NCBI GenBank assembly: GCA_903813345.2
Contig: CAIIXF020000002.1
Coordinates: 35,687,743 to 35,751,742, forward strand
DNA: 64,000 bases
Direction of reading: 5' to 3'
DNA from: Owenia fusiformis
Taxonomy: Eukaryota; Annelida; Polychaeta; Sabellida; Oweniidae
Position numbers and translations under genes: made by a program. How positions within the stretch are numbered: the first letter of the stretch is position 1; every line of letters begins with the position of its first letter. Below the pieces are notes generated by a model, which was not told where the DNA came from, searched no databases, and worked only from the letters and a program-made list of their open reading frames with translations. This document shows positions 1 through 15,100 of the stretch, in pieces.

Positions 1-469
1 AAATACTCAATCGGCCGGGCGCCGTAGTGCAAAATCGGAGCAAATGTGACCAAGGCCTAAGTGCAGTCCCTTTCAGAACTCATTGTGTTTGACGAATTTC
101 ATCCAATCATTTGGTAGTCAGTGATGCTTGCTAGGACGCTATTGGTTCACTAGATTTTTGGATGAATGTGTGTCTCGCGTTCGAGTTGCGTTTATTGTGC
201 ATCGTTAAGTTTTGAAAATGAAATTTTGAATGTATAAAATGTAGGTGTTGCCCGCATGAGACAAAATTGCGCCACTTCATCGTGTCAAACGCTGGTGGAG
301 CCTCATCACAGTGTACGTACCAAATTAAGCGTGACAGTGACGGTACAACACTACGACGAGGGTGATGCAATTTGAGCAAACTGATGTATTCATCGTTTCA
401 GAAAGATCTGGTCTAATTTCTAGATATTTTTACTATATGAATGTCTGTAGCAATATCCTAGACAGTGAA

Positions 470-634
470 CTTGACGGTGAATTTCATAATTGAACCTACA
501 CAAACTCCGAAATGTAGTATACGGCATAACGCGCGGGTAAGATACGGTACAAGGCAAATTCCAATTCCTTGTGTTGTACCTTACCGTTACCGCGGGTTAG
601 TTTGTGTAGGTTTAACTATGACATTCACCGTCAA
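470..634. repeat. Hairpin-forming palindromic element
   Basis: The arms TTGACGGTGAAT...CCTACACAAACT and the inverse at 593-634 match over about 40 bp with few mismatches. The middle (around GATACGGTACAAGGCAA) is itself partly palindromic. It is probably a degenerate fold-back MITE. Confidence 0.65.
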
Positions 635-898
635 ATTTCACGGGGGTAAAGCAGACCCGATGATGCAATGAGCTTGCTCGGCGGTATCATGACTGTGTAA
701 CGGGTCTTAATGTATAAGTGTGCTCGGCGGTAGGTTCAAACAACGCGGATCCTCAAAGCATGTGCTCATGGTATATTCGTGTTTTAACACCCGTGAATTT
801 ACTGTTGAGGATGTTGTTACAGACATTTACATATCTAGAATATATATGGAACATTTTGGCACACATGTAACTCATGTATTTCAAACCGACAATATTAT

Positions 899-1331
899 TT
901 GAATCACAACATTAATATTCATCATCATTACACAAGACAATTGCATTATTTTCATATCCCTAAATGCTCTAAACTTTCCCTTCGCTATCAAGGTCCTAAT
1001 CTTTGGAATGCTCTACCACATGATATTAAAAAATGCTCCACTCTTAATATTTTCAAATCTTCTTATAAAAACTACTCATCTATCGATAATGTATAATACC
1101 AATCAGATCATACTGTATTGTTGATTTTATACTGGTACCTGATTTTTTGTAACATGTTTATATTGTACATCCTTAGATAAATTGTTAATGCCATTTTTAT
1201 ATACCTACATGTAACATAATATAAGTGTTTTTCTTTTATATGTAGTCTAGATGTCATTTTAATAATTTCTGTTAAACCGCAACATATACCCACTAGGGTA
1301 AGAATTATGAAATAAATAAAATTGAATTGAA
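899..1331 (+). pseudogene. 3' end of a LINE-type retrotransposon
   Basis: The frame at 899-1096 carries the hallmark C-terminus of non-LTR reverse transcriptase ORFs (LRYQGPNLWNALPHDIKKCS, then LNIFKSSYKNY). It is followed by a short 3' UTR ending in an AATAAATAAAATTGAATTGAA-like tail. The upstream part of the element is missing or frameshifted, so this is a 5'-truncated dead copy. Confidence 0.75.
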
Positions 1332-2692
1332 AAATCTATTATCTCACAATATTAGCAGCCATTTCCAAACATAGACTTTGAATACATTCTGGCTAACCAG
1401 ATCTACTCTACCTGCCGCTTGAATAGGACTCTATGGAAGTTTAAGTCAAAGGTGCGCACTGTAGGTATCGCGGGCCCAAACCGTTTTGACGAGTTGACGT
1501 TTTGACCCCTCGAATGGGGTTCGTAACGAAGCTCGTAATTGCTCGTTTATTTTGATGAACACTTTTTGATCGATGAAATAAAATACAGCATACTTGAGAA
1601 ATTACATTTCAATTATATCTAATTGTGGCTTAATATGTCTTCAATATTTTCAAAAGATATGCATGTCTGTATCAACATATCGACTTTTACAAAAAGCTTA
1701 CTTTTCTAAAACATGAAGCCATCTTTAAAAATAAAGCCCGAAAATAATTTGTTTTTTAATTGTCGTGACAGGAAAACAAAAGACAAATATTAGAAAAGTA
1801 TAATATAGTGTATTATATTAAACGTTTATATTTGTCATGTGTTACTTATGTTGATACCATGCTCTAACACTCTTGACAAAACGTATTAACAAAATATTTC
1901 AAAATACAGGCATGCATTTTAACAATTAGAAGTGGATATTTGAACGCAAGGCTTCAGACATCATCCAATATGCATCGTGGAATACCATGGCCCGTTCTTC
2001 TTGCATCATACAGTCATAGATCAACGAGACACAGACAGGATTTAGATGCGATATGTATCAGAATGTCAAATATGTAGGAAGGAAGAAACTTGTGGATAAG
2101 TTCTGGACACCCGCGTTCGGAGAAGGGCATACATTGCTGCATTTGAGTTCATAAATGATCAAAGCGCAAGGACCTAAAATAAAGAGCAGTCACTAGCACA
2201 TCAGACAATACATGTTTATAACGCTTAATTGTCCCCAAACTTATTATATCAATGTCTCTTTATGTTTTGTGATTAAGCATCTTTGTCTAACCTGTAATTG
2301 AAGAAAAAGTCAAATTCGGACATAATCAGGCATTAACAAGCTTTCCTGTGAGAAGGATTCAGAGCAAACTTTTGGAGAGAGTTAACTCTTTTACCTTACA
2401 CATCTCTACACGCTATCATACAAGAGTTATCTATGTAACAACTTCAGCACTCCCAGGTTGTGTTTTAAAAACTTTATGTTATCAATTGAATTTTCTGATT
2501 TCATTTTACATTATTATATTGCACTTTAAACTAATACTGCAAGTCTCAGATAATAGAACACAGCACTAGGCGACGAGAGACGTAATTTCCCAAGTTAACA
2601 ATGTTCTTCCTGTTATTTTCTTAGGTGGGTGTAATACATGTAGATACACAAAGTGGGAATGGAACCTCTTTCAAGTCATCATAAATCTATCA
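1332..2692. other. Spacer downstream of SNX25
   Basis: AT-rich sequence between the LINE fragment and the SNX25 stop. It probably holds the SNX25 3' UTR. I see no coding frame, repeat or RNA gene. Confidence 0.5.
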
Positions 2693-5600
2693 TCAAAATC
2701 TGTAGAATGGGATGACAGGCTTTGTATTATATAACAACTGTTCTGATTTCTCATCTGGCTCCAGCAGTTTTGATTGGTCAGAATCTGCAGACCCCTTAGA
2801 AGGATCAATAGTGTTAATGTTGTCATCTTGTGTTGTAGATATGTTTAAATAGTCTGAGGCTTGAGAGTCTAGTCTGGGATTATTAGCATGCTGTTGGTGG
2901 AGTCTTAATTCTGGGCAGAGTTCTAGCAGGTATAGTTCTAATATGACCTGAAATTAGAAAAATATGAATTGAAAATACTGAACATGTCAACAGTCAGCAG
3001 TAAACTCAATGTAAATACACATGTAGATGCATCCCATCCCATCCCCTTCCTTGGTCACCCCTAATTCAAAAACCTGCATCAGCCTCTGTCAGTAATTATG
3101 AAATCATTTACAGAAAATATTCAAGTACATATTTGATGAGATGTTAAGGAGGTCTGATGGCAAGCGCCCACATTTTTTGAGTTAAATTTTGATGGATTGG
3201 AATCGAATTATATCTGCAAAACATGCAAAGGTAAATTCACTGGTACTGTCAGGGATTGAGCCAAGGTTCTGAGAGCAGCTGATCAATATGGCATAATGGA
3301 CCAGTTACCATGCTATTATCCTATACCTTGCGAAAAATCAACTGCTCCGTATCAAAAGTAACCTGGCAATGAACAGTGGACGAGCCCTTAGCTCAAGCAC
3401 AACCATGTACTGGCCATAACAGACTGATGACACATTATTTTACAAGAGTGAGTTTTTTACACTTTCTATTTTGAAACATGGCTATTCAATGATCACATAG
3501 CTAGAAAGAAACTTACATAGAAAAGTTGTTTATTTCTTCTGACATCTTGAAAAACTTCAAAAATCTTCACCGTGCCTCTAACAGAATTATCTTCCCCAAC
3601 CAGGTTCTTCAACGCATCTAAAATATCGAGGGAATTAATGTTACTCTTGTATCAAATCTCTGGACTCCTCTTTGGGGGAGGTGAAAGTTACGAGGGCTTG
3701 AAGCTAGACTATGCTAATACAGACTGACACTATACTTGTTCATGAACTGTGATATAGATTTTTTATCATAGTTGAATATATATTACATTTGAGAAAATGT
3801 TCATTTCCAATATCTCTGTACCGGAATATCATGCTTTTAATTTTCAGTTTTAGTGGGATGATTAATTTTACTGAGAATAGACTTTTATAATGTAATTACA
3901 TAGTACAGGGTGATCAAAACAATGCGACCCTATAATCTTGGAATAATTCTAAATGCTCTTTCTACACAAGAACATTCAAGAATATTCCAAACAAAATTGA
4001 GAAATGTGCATGTATTCTAAAAACAAAGTATATACTTTAAAATATGTCTTATTAAACAACGCAACATACCTGGAATGTTTTCAAGGCATAAATCTTTAGC
4101 ATGAAGTCTTGTTTTCAGCTTCTCCTCATCTGACCTCTCAGGAAGAGCTGGAGCTAGTTGACCCTAATATGAAAAACATACGATATGACGATATGATCCT
4201 CATTGGAATAAAAAACTATTATAGAGGCTGTGCTTATAGAAATACTGTAGATGATTTTGCGCTTAGATGTGCAATCTTTACATTGATATTATTACAATAA
4301 CAATTATTTTTAAGACATCTGTATATATGAGTTTAGAGGAATGTGCATACATATTACAAATGAAACACTAAGTAGTTAATTGTCTAAATATGACATGCCA
4401 GACCCTCATTCTAAAAAAGGTTTACACAAGTATTAAGGGGCTTTAAATGAAGATTCCTCATCTTGGAAAGTAATTGAAAATTATAAAAAATAATCATAGT
4501 ATATTTGTTTGAATGAAGATAAACACCTTGTTAACACCTTGTGAAACAGACAAACACATAATCTAGATATTACTCTATACAGGGTGACACAAAAATACAA
4601 TGATCTAATTCTAGAATAGCTCTTTCAATTATGATGAAATCTTCATGACTCATCTGATCTTCATGATCTCCCCAACTGCACACAATAATATTGTTTTATG
4701 CATTCAAAAACTTCACAAAAAGAGAATTCTATTGTAATTGAAGGTTAAAATTTTGTTTCACCCTGTATTTTCAGTTAGATAATAGGGTAGCATATTTTGA
4801 TTCACCCTGTATTCCTAGATAGATAAACATATACAGTACCTGGGGCCATAAGGAGTCTCTGAACAGATGTATATAGTATATCAACATTGACTCACAGAAC
4901 AACCAATCAACAGTCTCTCTGAGTTGTCTGAAAAATAGAACAAGCGACATTAATAAAGTAAAACATGTCATAACTAACCTTCATAATCATAACCCCTTCT
5001 ATATTTTTCAAAGGGGTATGATAATGATGTATTCTGGAAGTTATTTTCATAGGGACTATTTTGACAGAATTACAGAAAGATGGCAGTACTTGTCCCTCTA
5101 TCAACATAGACAGACGACTACTGCTGTGACAATATTCAACTCTTTATTTACCTTAGTCAAAATATAATAAGTTGAAATTACATCATCCAATACAGAAGTT
5201 CTTGGGTACAGCAAATCCTGTCCAAAAATACAGTTATATGTACAGAACACCTCTCATTGGGAACAATCCTCAAATGAACCATGTACCATTTATTTGCATT
5301 TCAACAGTTTTGCCAGAAATTGATTGACATCTCTGTGAGGAACACTTTGGTCAGTATAAAGAGTGCTTCAAATACAGAGTTTTACTGTACAATGAAACCT
5401 GTCTTAATGGAAACCTCCCTCTAGTGAACACCCGTGTCTAGCAAACACTTCTTCTTAGACCATACTCCACTGACTCCTCTGATCACCTCTCTGTAGTGAA
5501 CAGCTTGAACACATTTTTGTGGCTTCATAGGTTTTCATTGTACATTGATTTTATTGTACTTTGAAACATATGATGAAGCATATGCTAAACATTGTGTTTA

Positions 5601-6199
5601 ATTGCCTTACCTGTTGATAGACCTCCCAAAAGAGACTTGAACAAACATGATGAGAGTGCGCCTGAGCCATTTGAAGACACCTTTCAACTGGAATACTTCC
5701 CCAATAAACAAGTAAAGGGGACCAGCAATAGAATCCTTACTCTGGTCATCTTTTGATCTAAAGTAACAGGTAATTTCAGTACTACTATTTTTTTGCTACT
5801 GGTTTAAATAAAAGTGGTGGTGTTGAGGGAGAGACTATTTTTGTGATGTGAAGATGTAGTAGGTATACTTCATAATTTGCAGCTATTTTTTTATTGTTCA
5901 CCATGAAGTGTTCCACTGGACAGTTTTCACCGAGTACTAAAATGACATCAAAAGTTCAAAACAGATTTATGGGAGATGACAGGGGTGCTTAAGGTTTTTT
6001 GCTTATGTTATATGAGCATGTAATACAATGTATCTCATTAGATCATACAGTTCAATTCTCGAAAATTGAGTGTAAATTGAATCATTCAAAACATGTGTCT
6101 TTCCTTATTTCCAACAGAATCATAGAAGATATTGTTTCTTACGTTTCTTCATCAAAGAAGAGTAGCTCATCTCTGTTTTCTTTGCTCTGCTGGGACATG
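2693..6199 (-). CDS. SNX25: SNX25 exons 16-21: nexin-C domain and C-terminal tail
   Basis: Exon 16 is a 57-nt acidic linker. Exons 17-20 encode the C-terminal nexin domain (about residues 800-943): YLFIGEVFQLKGVFKWLRRT, then FVQVSFGRSINRQLRETVDW, then HLFRDSLWPQ. Exon 21 continues with LELYLLELCPELRLHQQ and a tail of about 65 residues rich in D, S, N and Q that shows no conservation I can recognise, ending in TGA at 2695-2693. The acceptor of exon 17 has to be the AG just before 5757, because the next AG downstream would put a stop in frame. I see no clear AATAAA close to the stop on the minus strand. Confidence 0.9.
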
Positions 6200-9100
6200 C
6201 TGGAAGAGACAATACTAAATTAATAAAGTACAATACTATAGATAGCACAATACTAAATACTGTACTGAAAGAAAAAACTAACAAAGCATTAACAGGCAAA
6301 TGTCAGTCATTTGTTGTACAGATGCCTCACTCTTAAGCACAAACCACTGGATGCCATTGTCACCACTTGTGGTGGGGACATAACAATATCAAACATAGCG
6401 CGCCCAGCGACTGAGTGTCAATATCATATTGCTCAAGGTCGATATCATATTTTCCGAGGAATAAAACCGATATTCAATCCCGACCAGAAATAACCTATTT
6501 GTTCCATATTATACATTCCTCTGAAATGTTACATTTGGATAATGCTTTTATCAATTAGCCAGGGTTAAAAAACGGGAAACCAAAAATTGGTTAATACGTT
6601 CCGATACGATTTTTTCCTGGGGACAATACAATTTTTTCATGTTATACACTCCAATACTATTTTTTTCCCGGGAACAATACGATTTTTTCATGCAATACGA
6701 TTCATTATTATATCACTATCTAGCTAGCGACAGTATGATTGGTCAAAACTGGGTCACATGTCGTGGGATATCTGGCGATATTCAATGGCAATGCTAATCA
6801 GATAAGACAACCGTGAGATATCTAGCGATATCCCACGCTCCCGGGAATTTTCAAAGAATTTGTTTTTGCTCAGTGTAAATAATTTAGTTCAGTGTAAGTC
6901 AAAATGGCAAACGAACCGAGTAGATTCGTAAAAATATCTGAAGACTTAATGACTTAATAATATTAGGGATGTTTAGCTAGACAGTGATATAATAAAACAA
7001 ATATTTCACTCTATTTTCGGTGAATACCTGTAGCACTTTCACAAGGTGATATTCCACTTGCCCGAACCACTTGCCCTTCGGGCTTCGTGGAATATCACTT
7101 GTGAAAGATGTACAGGTATTCACCTCATTAGAGTGATATATTTGTTCAATACAATTTTTATTCCTTCATATTTCACTACCCTGCGTGCAGAGTCTAGTTA
7201 AACTACACTCTGCCTAGTAGAGACCATATTACAGTTTGGTAGCCCCGCCCCCACGACGGGTACCGGTGACAGTTTGGGTAATAAATCACTTCTGACCTAC
7301 GCGCTGACCTTTCTTCCACTAATCAGCGAGCTTGAAGAAACATACGCCAAATGCGTTCTAATTAAATGTGCGCATGTCATTGGTCAATTCCGGGCTCAAT
7401 GATGATGTCAGAAGGAATGACCATATATAGAACGTCGGTCAAATTTGGCCGAAGAACACTGATTGGCGCGGTCAGTTCACAGGTTTATTTTAGTTTGAAA
7501 GAGTGAAGACGAAGCTCTCTTTTAAGAAGTGAAGTCAAACGAATGCAAAGGGTAATATTTCACTGGGAAAACAGTAGTATTATGGAATAAAATGAAAAAT
7601 ATCCTTTTCAATTCAATTCATTTATCATATTCTGAACCTCGGGTTGCCAGAATGATGGAGCCTTTAAAATTAATATGGCAAGTGATTTTTTGGCATTATT
7701 CTGAATAAAGAAGAATAAAATAAACGCAACATGAGAATGTCTATTTTATGTTATATGCGAGTTTACCTTCTGAAGATGTTTGGTATAATGCTTCTTGTTC
7801 TCTTGATGCCTTCTGAAGCCTGCTTCAGGTATTCTGGACTTGGGGAGAAGAATGCATATACTGCTTCACTCTGGGAGAGCCTGTCATCCTTTAGTATGGC
7901 CTAAATAGAGTGCACATATATGTAGTCAATGTCTGATTCTTGAGAACATCGTATGGTAGATTACAATAGTTGTACTTCAGTTGACACTCCCTTAGCCAGT
8001 GGGGATTCGGGGTGTTCTTATGAACCCCCTGGCAACCTCCCTGACATTTTTCTGAAAAGTGAACCCCCTTGGAAAAAGCTGGCTATGGACGTGGTTGACT
8101 TCAATTCATGAATTAATGTTTAGAAGCAAAGTAACTACAGTAGAACCTGTATATCTGAACACCTGGCTAATCCGAACACCTTCCAATTTGAACACATTTT
8201 TCCCTCCCATTGACCCCCATGTTAAAAAACCTTAAAATCTGAAGACATCCTAATCTGAACAGTGAACAACCAGATCTGAAAAACTGACCTGTCTAATCTG
8301 AACATTTTTATCAGGAGTCAAATGTCTGGACATTTCAATAATAGCCACATATTGAGTCAATGTTATAGTTCTTATTATCTTTCTCTATGCAATGTAATCA
8401 AAGAACCAATATTGTCCTAATTAACTTATTTAAGTCTCAATGACATCCCTAATTGTGGAAAACAACAGGAAAGGTGGAATACGGGAGTTAATTGGTTTAT
8501 CCTATTAGAAAAGAACTGAATGTTTTATATTTGGATTAAGAGAAAGGTGTGAATCAAGAAGATAATTGGTTTATCCTTATTTTAAATTAACTGGATGTTT
8601 TTGATTTGGATTATGAACAAGTCTTAACTGTTTTATATCCCATGGGTCTGTTATGATAACTAGGATTCAATCAGTAAACGTTTTATAATCACAGAGACAA
8701 CACAGACACATTTGCAGACAAGATTACTATTGTTTTATCATTATTTGAAATTACCTGGATATTTTTGATTTGGATTAAGAGAAAGGTGAGAATCTGGGAG
8801 ATAATTGGTTTATCCTTATTTTAAATTAACTGGATGTTTTTGATTTGGATTATGAACAAGTCTTAACTGTTTTATATCCCATGGGTCTGTTATGATAGCT
8901 AGGATTCAATCAGTAAATGTTTTATAATCACAAAGACAACACAGACACATTTGCAGACAAGATTATATCACGAGAAAGAGAAAAAATTCAACGTCGTAAT
9001 ATCCTATCACTAAAATTCCTCCTATAAAGGCACATCTGACATCCTGAATGCCCTTGATATTTTGAAGGATTATACATCATCTCGAATGAACACTCATGAA

Positions 9101-12100
9101 AAATTATTTTTACTTGAAGAGGATATCTACTCAAATATTGAATGCTAAAAGTGCCAAGAAACAAAAAACAATGAACGACTTTTTCAAGCTGAAGTAAAGC
9201 AGTGCTATGTAACCATAATATGAGATAAGTCATTTAATAAGCATAGGATTTCGTATAAGACTATCATATACTTATTCAGTGTATTACAAAGTTTTTGCCA
9301 AAATTAAAGAGTTATTTTTCCTAAAACAATGAAATTGTTCAAAATGTAAATAAAACATAGCATATACATGTAGGCTATAGGCCTATTGTAGAATAAACTC
9401 ATCAACAACATGTATTGTTTTCTGACTAAGTATTAAGTGTTCAGTATCGTGGACTGAACAATGAAAATCCCCCCCCGACCAACAATATCCTCGAAATTTG
9501 AACACCTGCCAATTTGAACGCTTTTGGCTGGTCCCATGGGTGTTCGGATTAGACAGGTTTTACTGTATGACAACCTTCTAGGGATGTCCTATATTTTGGC
9601 AAGAACAAAGGCAGATATCATCTAATAGATAAATGATCTTCATTCTGATTACATTGTATTGAAACACATACAGGGTGATCCAGAAGTAATGTCAAAGGTA
9701 TTGCCATTTCGATACTACTTGGCTAATCATCTTGAAACTTACATACATGTATATGCACAATAAGAGTTTGGGAGAAATGAAACAGGACAATTTACATGAT
9801 ATAAAATCACAATTGGCAACATACTAAATTTTTAAAAACTAGACTAGGCAAATTAAAGATTTGTTCAGTCCCGTAAACATGCCATGTATAATTGTATATA
9901 AGCTACACAAAATGCTCATGTTTTTCAGTTTGTACGAGTTGATAGATAATTGAATGATGTATCACTGGTAAGAAAATGGAATGTATTGGTCTATAAAAAG
10001 CATCCGTGTAAAAAAGCATCCATTACTTATTGATCACCCCTCGTATGCAGGATTTTCTTACCTCTAGATAATCATTAAGCAAGACTTTTGCCTTCTCTAG
10101 GAATGATGTGTCGATGGATTTGGAAAATATCTTACTCTTCACTGGCAGTTCTTTCTTCTTTAGCCATGGTGTGATCTATAATCACCAAAAATAATAGAGT
10201 TCACCAAATCCATAACTCTCTGATAAGTTTTCAGCGAGGGGAAGATAATATCAGTTAAGGATAATATCAATTAATGATAATATAAAGTAAGGATAATATC
10301 AATTTAGGATAAAATCAATTAAGGATAATATCAATTTTGGATAAGATCAATTAATAACATAAAGCAAGGATAATATCAATTTAGGATAATATCAATAAAG
10401 ATAATATCATTTAAGGATCTGTAGGAAAAAACTGCTATGGAGTTTTGCTACATTACCTGTATGAGTTTCTCATGTAAAGCATGAAAGTCCTCCAGGGTTC
10501 TAGATATGACCCAACCCTCTGCACTTCTTCGAGACTCTGGTGTGTCAGCATGGTGTGTCTTCCTGCTTGGTGTGTCATGGCTTGGCATGTCAAGTGCTGA
10601 GTGTTTTGATAGCTCTATTTCTGATGTGTTGATGATGATTACAAAGTATGGCCTTAGTTTGTCCTGCTCAGATAGGACCTGAGAAAGAAAGATATATTTT
10701 ATTTCAATTCAATTCAATCTCTTCATCTGACACTTTTTTAAAGCATAAGAGGTTGATTGCTCTTATGCTATTTACTGTACTCCACACATGTACTTTATTT
10801 GGGTAGTTATGCCAATTCTTGTGCAGAACACCTGTGTCAAGTGCCATGCCAGGTGACTTAATTTTTTTGGGATGACTTAATGATTGTGATGGAGGTCATA
10901 GACTGTAAGCCAAAAAATTTGGTTTTAGATATGATTAAACCTGCTGACCGAATCGAGATTTGGGCCAGGGAAATCGATCATTCTAGGTTAGTTTGTTGCT
11001 GTATTCTTTGTATAAACAGCTCCCTGTTCAGAATTACACTGACATAATTGTAAATTAATGCAGTTAATCTTTAAAATTGCAAAACCTAGGCAAATCATAC
11101 TGAATGTATTGTGAATGTAATATTTAGAAAAAATAAACAGACATTGAAAAATAACTGACCTCTGTATTAAATACAGAAGCTTTCCAGTCTCCCACATTCT
11201 CACTCCAGTCTTCAGTACGATCAATGTGGAACTCTAGTTGACGTTTGTTTGCCTCTAGCCCTTCTATCTCGTTCTCAATTTCTTCCTCTAGTTTCAAAAT
11301 CTGGAGAGTGGAATCATGGATATGATAAAATACAAACTCAAATACAAGACAATCAGGAATTTTATGATATTAATTGAGAATAACAATGAATTCTCAGTCC
11401 TATTTAAAGTACATGTAGATGCATTTAGATGTAAGACAATTAAAAAAGTAAGATAATCACCGAATTGCAAAAATCTAAATGGAAACATTCTATAAAGCAA
11501 AAGTTGACCTGCAAGGAGTTACAGAGTAGATGAATCACATTTTGGTGCTTTCTCAGCCAGGCATACTTGATTTAACACTATATTTCTGTAGTATTTCTAC
11601 AGTATTTCTATTTGAAAATCTCTCTCAGATTTTTAAATTGAATGTTGGTTCATCGGTTGATATGGAACAATGGGTTATCAGTAACTCTCACACAAAGTCC
11701 CAAATTGACTGTTCTCTCAATTACCTTTGGATCAGACTTCTGTGATGCTTTCAATGCTTGGAGAGCCTGGGTCTTATTCATTAACTTTTCATCAATCTTC
11801 TCCAACTTCTGTTGAGCATAGAATGACTGGTCAGCAATGAAGTTAGCTGGCTGTTCAATGTGTTCAAAGTCAGGAGACAGTGGGGACCTGGGCTCTAGCA
11901 GATCATCTTAAACATAAAATAATTGGTATATAAAATTGTGAAATGGATTGAATTGAATGGACCTTTTTAATAAACCCTGCCATCTTTTGATATATTACAT
12001 AAAGATATATTGGCTAGGTTGATGATGTGATTGGTTGTAGCAATTTATCCAATCAAAAATAGGATAGACTTTGCTCTACTGCACCATTTCTTTGATGTAC

Positions 12101-15100
12101 CAAAAGGTGGCACTGTTAATTGGAAAGGTCTATTGGACATGAAAATTGAATTGAATAGAATACTTTTGTTAAGCTATCATACTTAACTTATTTTAACCTT
12201 TTTTCTATTACAAGTAGTTGATTACCTTCAATGACTTTTGACACTTGTTAGGTCTATGTACAGAGTTTCCATTTACAATTTTCAATATTTACCTGAGGAT
12301 CCTAGTGACCAGCTGTCTGCATCCCTAGCAACCATGTACTGATGATAGATGTCACTGACGATGAAGGAATGATAATGTTGCTCCTCAAGTATGGCGTAGA
12401 TCTCACCCTGGGCAGTGAAGAAGGCCTCGGGGCCCTGGAGTTGATACAAAATATTTTGAATCTCATATTCAAATACTTTATGAGTTTATGGTTCTCAAAA
12501 TTAGTGAAATGTTTCTTCTTAATGATGATTAGATATAAATACTAACTACTGTGTAACCTCTTTTCACCAGCCCTTATAAAATTGCAAAACATGCACTTGC
12601 AGTACGAAAGTATGAGCAATACAGAAAGTGCCATACATAAGAAACAAGGCATTAACACACAAAATGTCAACATATGCTATTTGTTACAGATGCCAAATAC
12701 CAACTGCAAGATGCCAAACACTGAACACCAACCACCATCCACAAAAAAGTTGGAGACTGTATAACAATATGTCATCACTTATGGTGGTGACAGAATAAAA
12801 AATCTACTATAATTAATACGTTTATGACCTGCCAAGGCTGTACCATACCTGGTTTCCTATGAGGAAGGCTTCCATTCCCTTAATTGTAGCTCTATGAAGA
12901 TAAAGTTTCACCACACTGGTTTGACTGACAAGGTACATCTGGTAGATCTCTGAGGCTAACTTATGCTGATACTTTCTCCCTGTTGACTTTAGTCTCCCTG
13001 TGGCTATCCAGAACCTAAGGTGAAATATCACACGCTACAATGACAAGGCATTATAACATGCAAAATGTCATCACCTGCCATTTGTTACAGATGCCAAACT
13101 CCAAACACCAACACTGTCCACAAAAAAGTTGGAGACCACAACAATACGTCATCACTAGTGGTGGTGAAACTAATTTCATAAAATATGTTTCAGTTATAAT
13201 ACAGCACATTTACATACAAGTGGCTTTAAAATGTTTAAATGGACCCCTTCCCTCTTAGTTAAAGCTCACTTCCAATGAAATAACACAAGGGAAAATGACT
13301 TGCTGTTCTTTTTATTGGAATGATTGGAAGAATATGGGCATATTTTACCTTTGTGTGCAAAAGGCAGATGTAGTATGAGGCAAAGTTACTCAAAATTACA
13401 ACTTAACATAGTATAAGTCATTTAGAAAAAAACCTGGGGAACAACAACCAGACAAAAACTCCTGTTGCCTGATCCTAAAACCCTTGCCCAAGTACAGTAG
13501 ACTTACCCAAGCAATGAATGATTGTCATCAATCTGTAGATATTTCATAAAGTGATTCCTGGCAATTTCGGTGTTCATGATCAATGAGAATGAGAGTATCT
13601 GAAACAAAATAATTCAAAATAAAATAAACCAAATAAATGTATGTGTATGAAAGGAATAGATGGTTCGAACATAAAGAGCTGCAAGATTTTATCAAGACAT
13701 GAAAAATGTCACAATATTTTTGAGTATCATACTTTATGTAATACATCGCAATAGTAGCAGACATTGCCTCAAATGTAAAGACTTACAAATTGCATGTTAG
13801 CTAAAGGTGTTTTTTTCTCAAACTAGTACTATATTAGACAAAATGTACACCACTTCATGCTGATTATTTCTGGGATAGGCTATGATATTCCTTGTCAAGG
13901 TTAATTTCTTTTTTCTTTATTTCTGGCAAATCTATTTTAAATGAAAAGGTAAGATTCAATTGTACGTATCTATCAAAGAATATATCATCATATTTCCTAC
14001 CTTCTGTCCTGGAATGTTAACAGTGTCAGCGTCCCCTGATTTTTCACTGGAGTCTGTGTAGTCGGGGCCTCCCAACATTGTTATACGTTTCTCACAGTTG
14101 TTTTTAGATACTGTCAGCTGCAAAAGAAACCATAGTTAGGCTACAGCAATTAAATTCTAAGTTAAACATTAGATTGCTTCTTTAGAAGGAGTTTTCTTTT
14201 CTTTGTTAATTACAAAACATTAAAATTGAAATAAAATGAAAACTGGGAGAAATGGAAAATTTAATTTTCTATATATCAGTTCCTAATGTTACGTACATGC
14301 TGGTGAATCTGAGAGCTTTGTTTCTGATATTGTTCAAATAGCATTTCAAAACTACAGTTTAGAATGTTCACAACTGGCAAACCTCTCAGACAATTATGAA
14401 AACCTTAACATGCTGAGTACACCACATGCATTTCTATTTCTACACCCCCCCTAATATATATAATCCAAACCTGATTAATGTATCTTTTTAGGTTCCTAGC
14501 TTTCAGCAAGTCTCCTTTAGTAGTCCCCTTGGGTGATATTTCCTTCTCAAGGTCTATCCCCTGTGCCCTCTTCAGGTTGTTGATTGTTGTTGCTTGCATA
14601 ATCTCAGCTATTATGCTATATCTGGATGTAAATATTATCTTAAATTAGTTTTACTTTTAAATGTATAATTACAGTAACACCTGTGTAGGAGGAATACTTT
14701 TGGTACCTCTAAGAACACCTTGAAATGTGTTAAACTTATGGAGTTTCTAGTGAAAGATCCCCTGAACTGATGTTAATTTACATAACATAACAAGGTTTAG
14801 TGATATGATATCTTAACTATGAAAATAATATTAGCATTTTGTTTTGTTTACTCAATCAATGTGGATTCATTCTTAAATCATCAAGGTAAGTTGGACCAAA
14901 TGAAATCTTGTGAATCAAGATGAGGAATGATAACATAATTTTGGGGAAAACAATAAGGTGGACCTTCCTTAACTCATTGCTGGCCAAAGCTATTTTGGAG
15001 AATTTGTGCTGGTGACTAACCATTTTGATGAAAAATTAAGCAAAGTATCGATATGGCGAACTTTTTGAACACAAGTTTCTCTTAAACCAGTCATCGAAAA

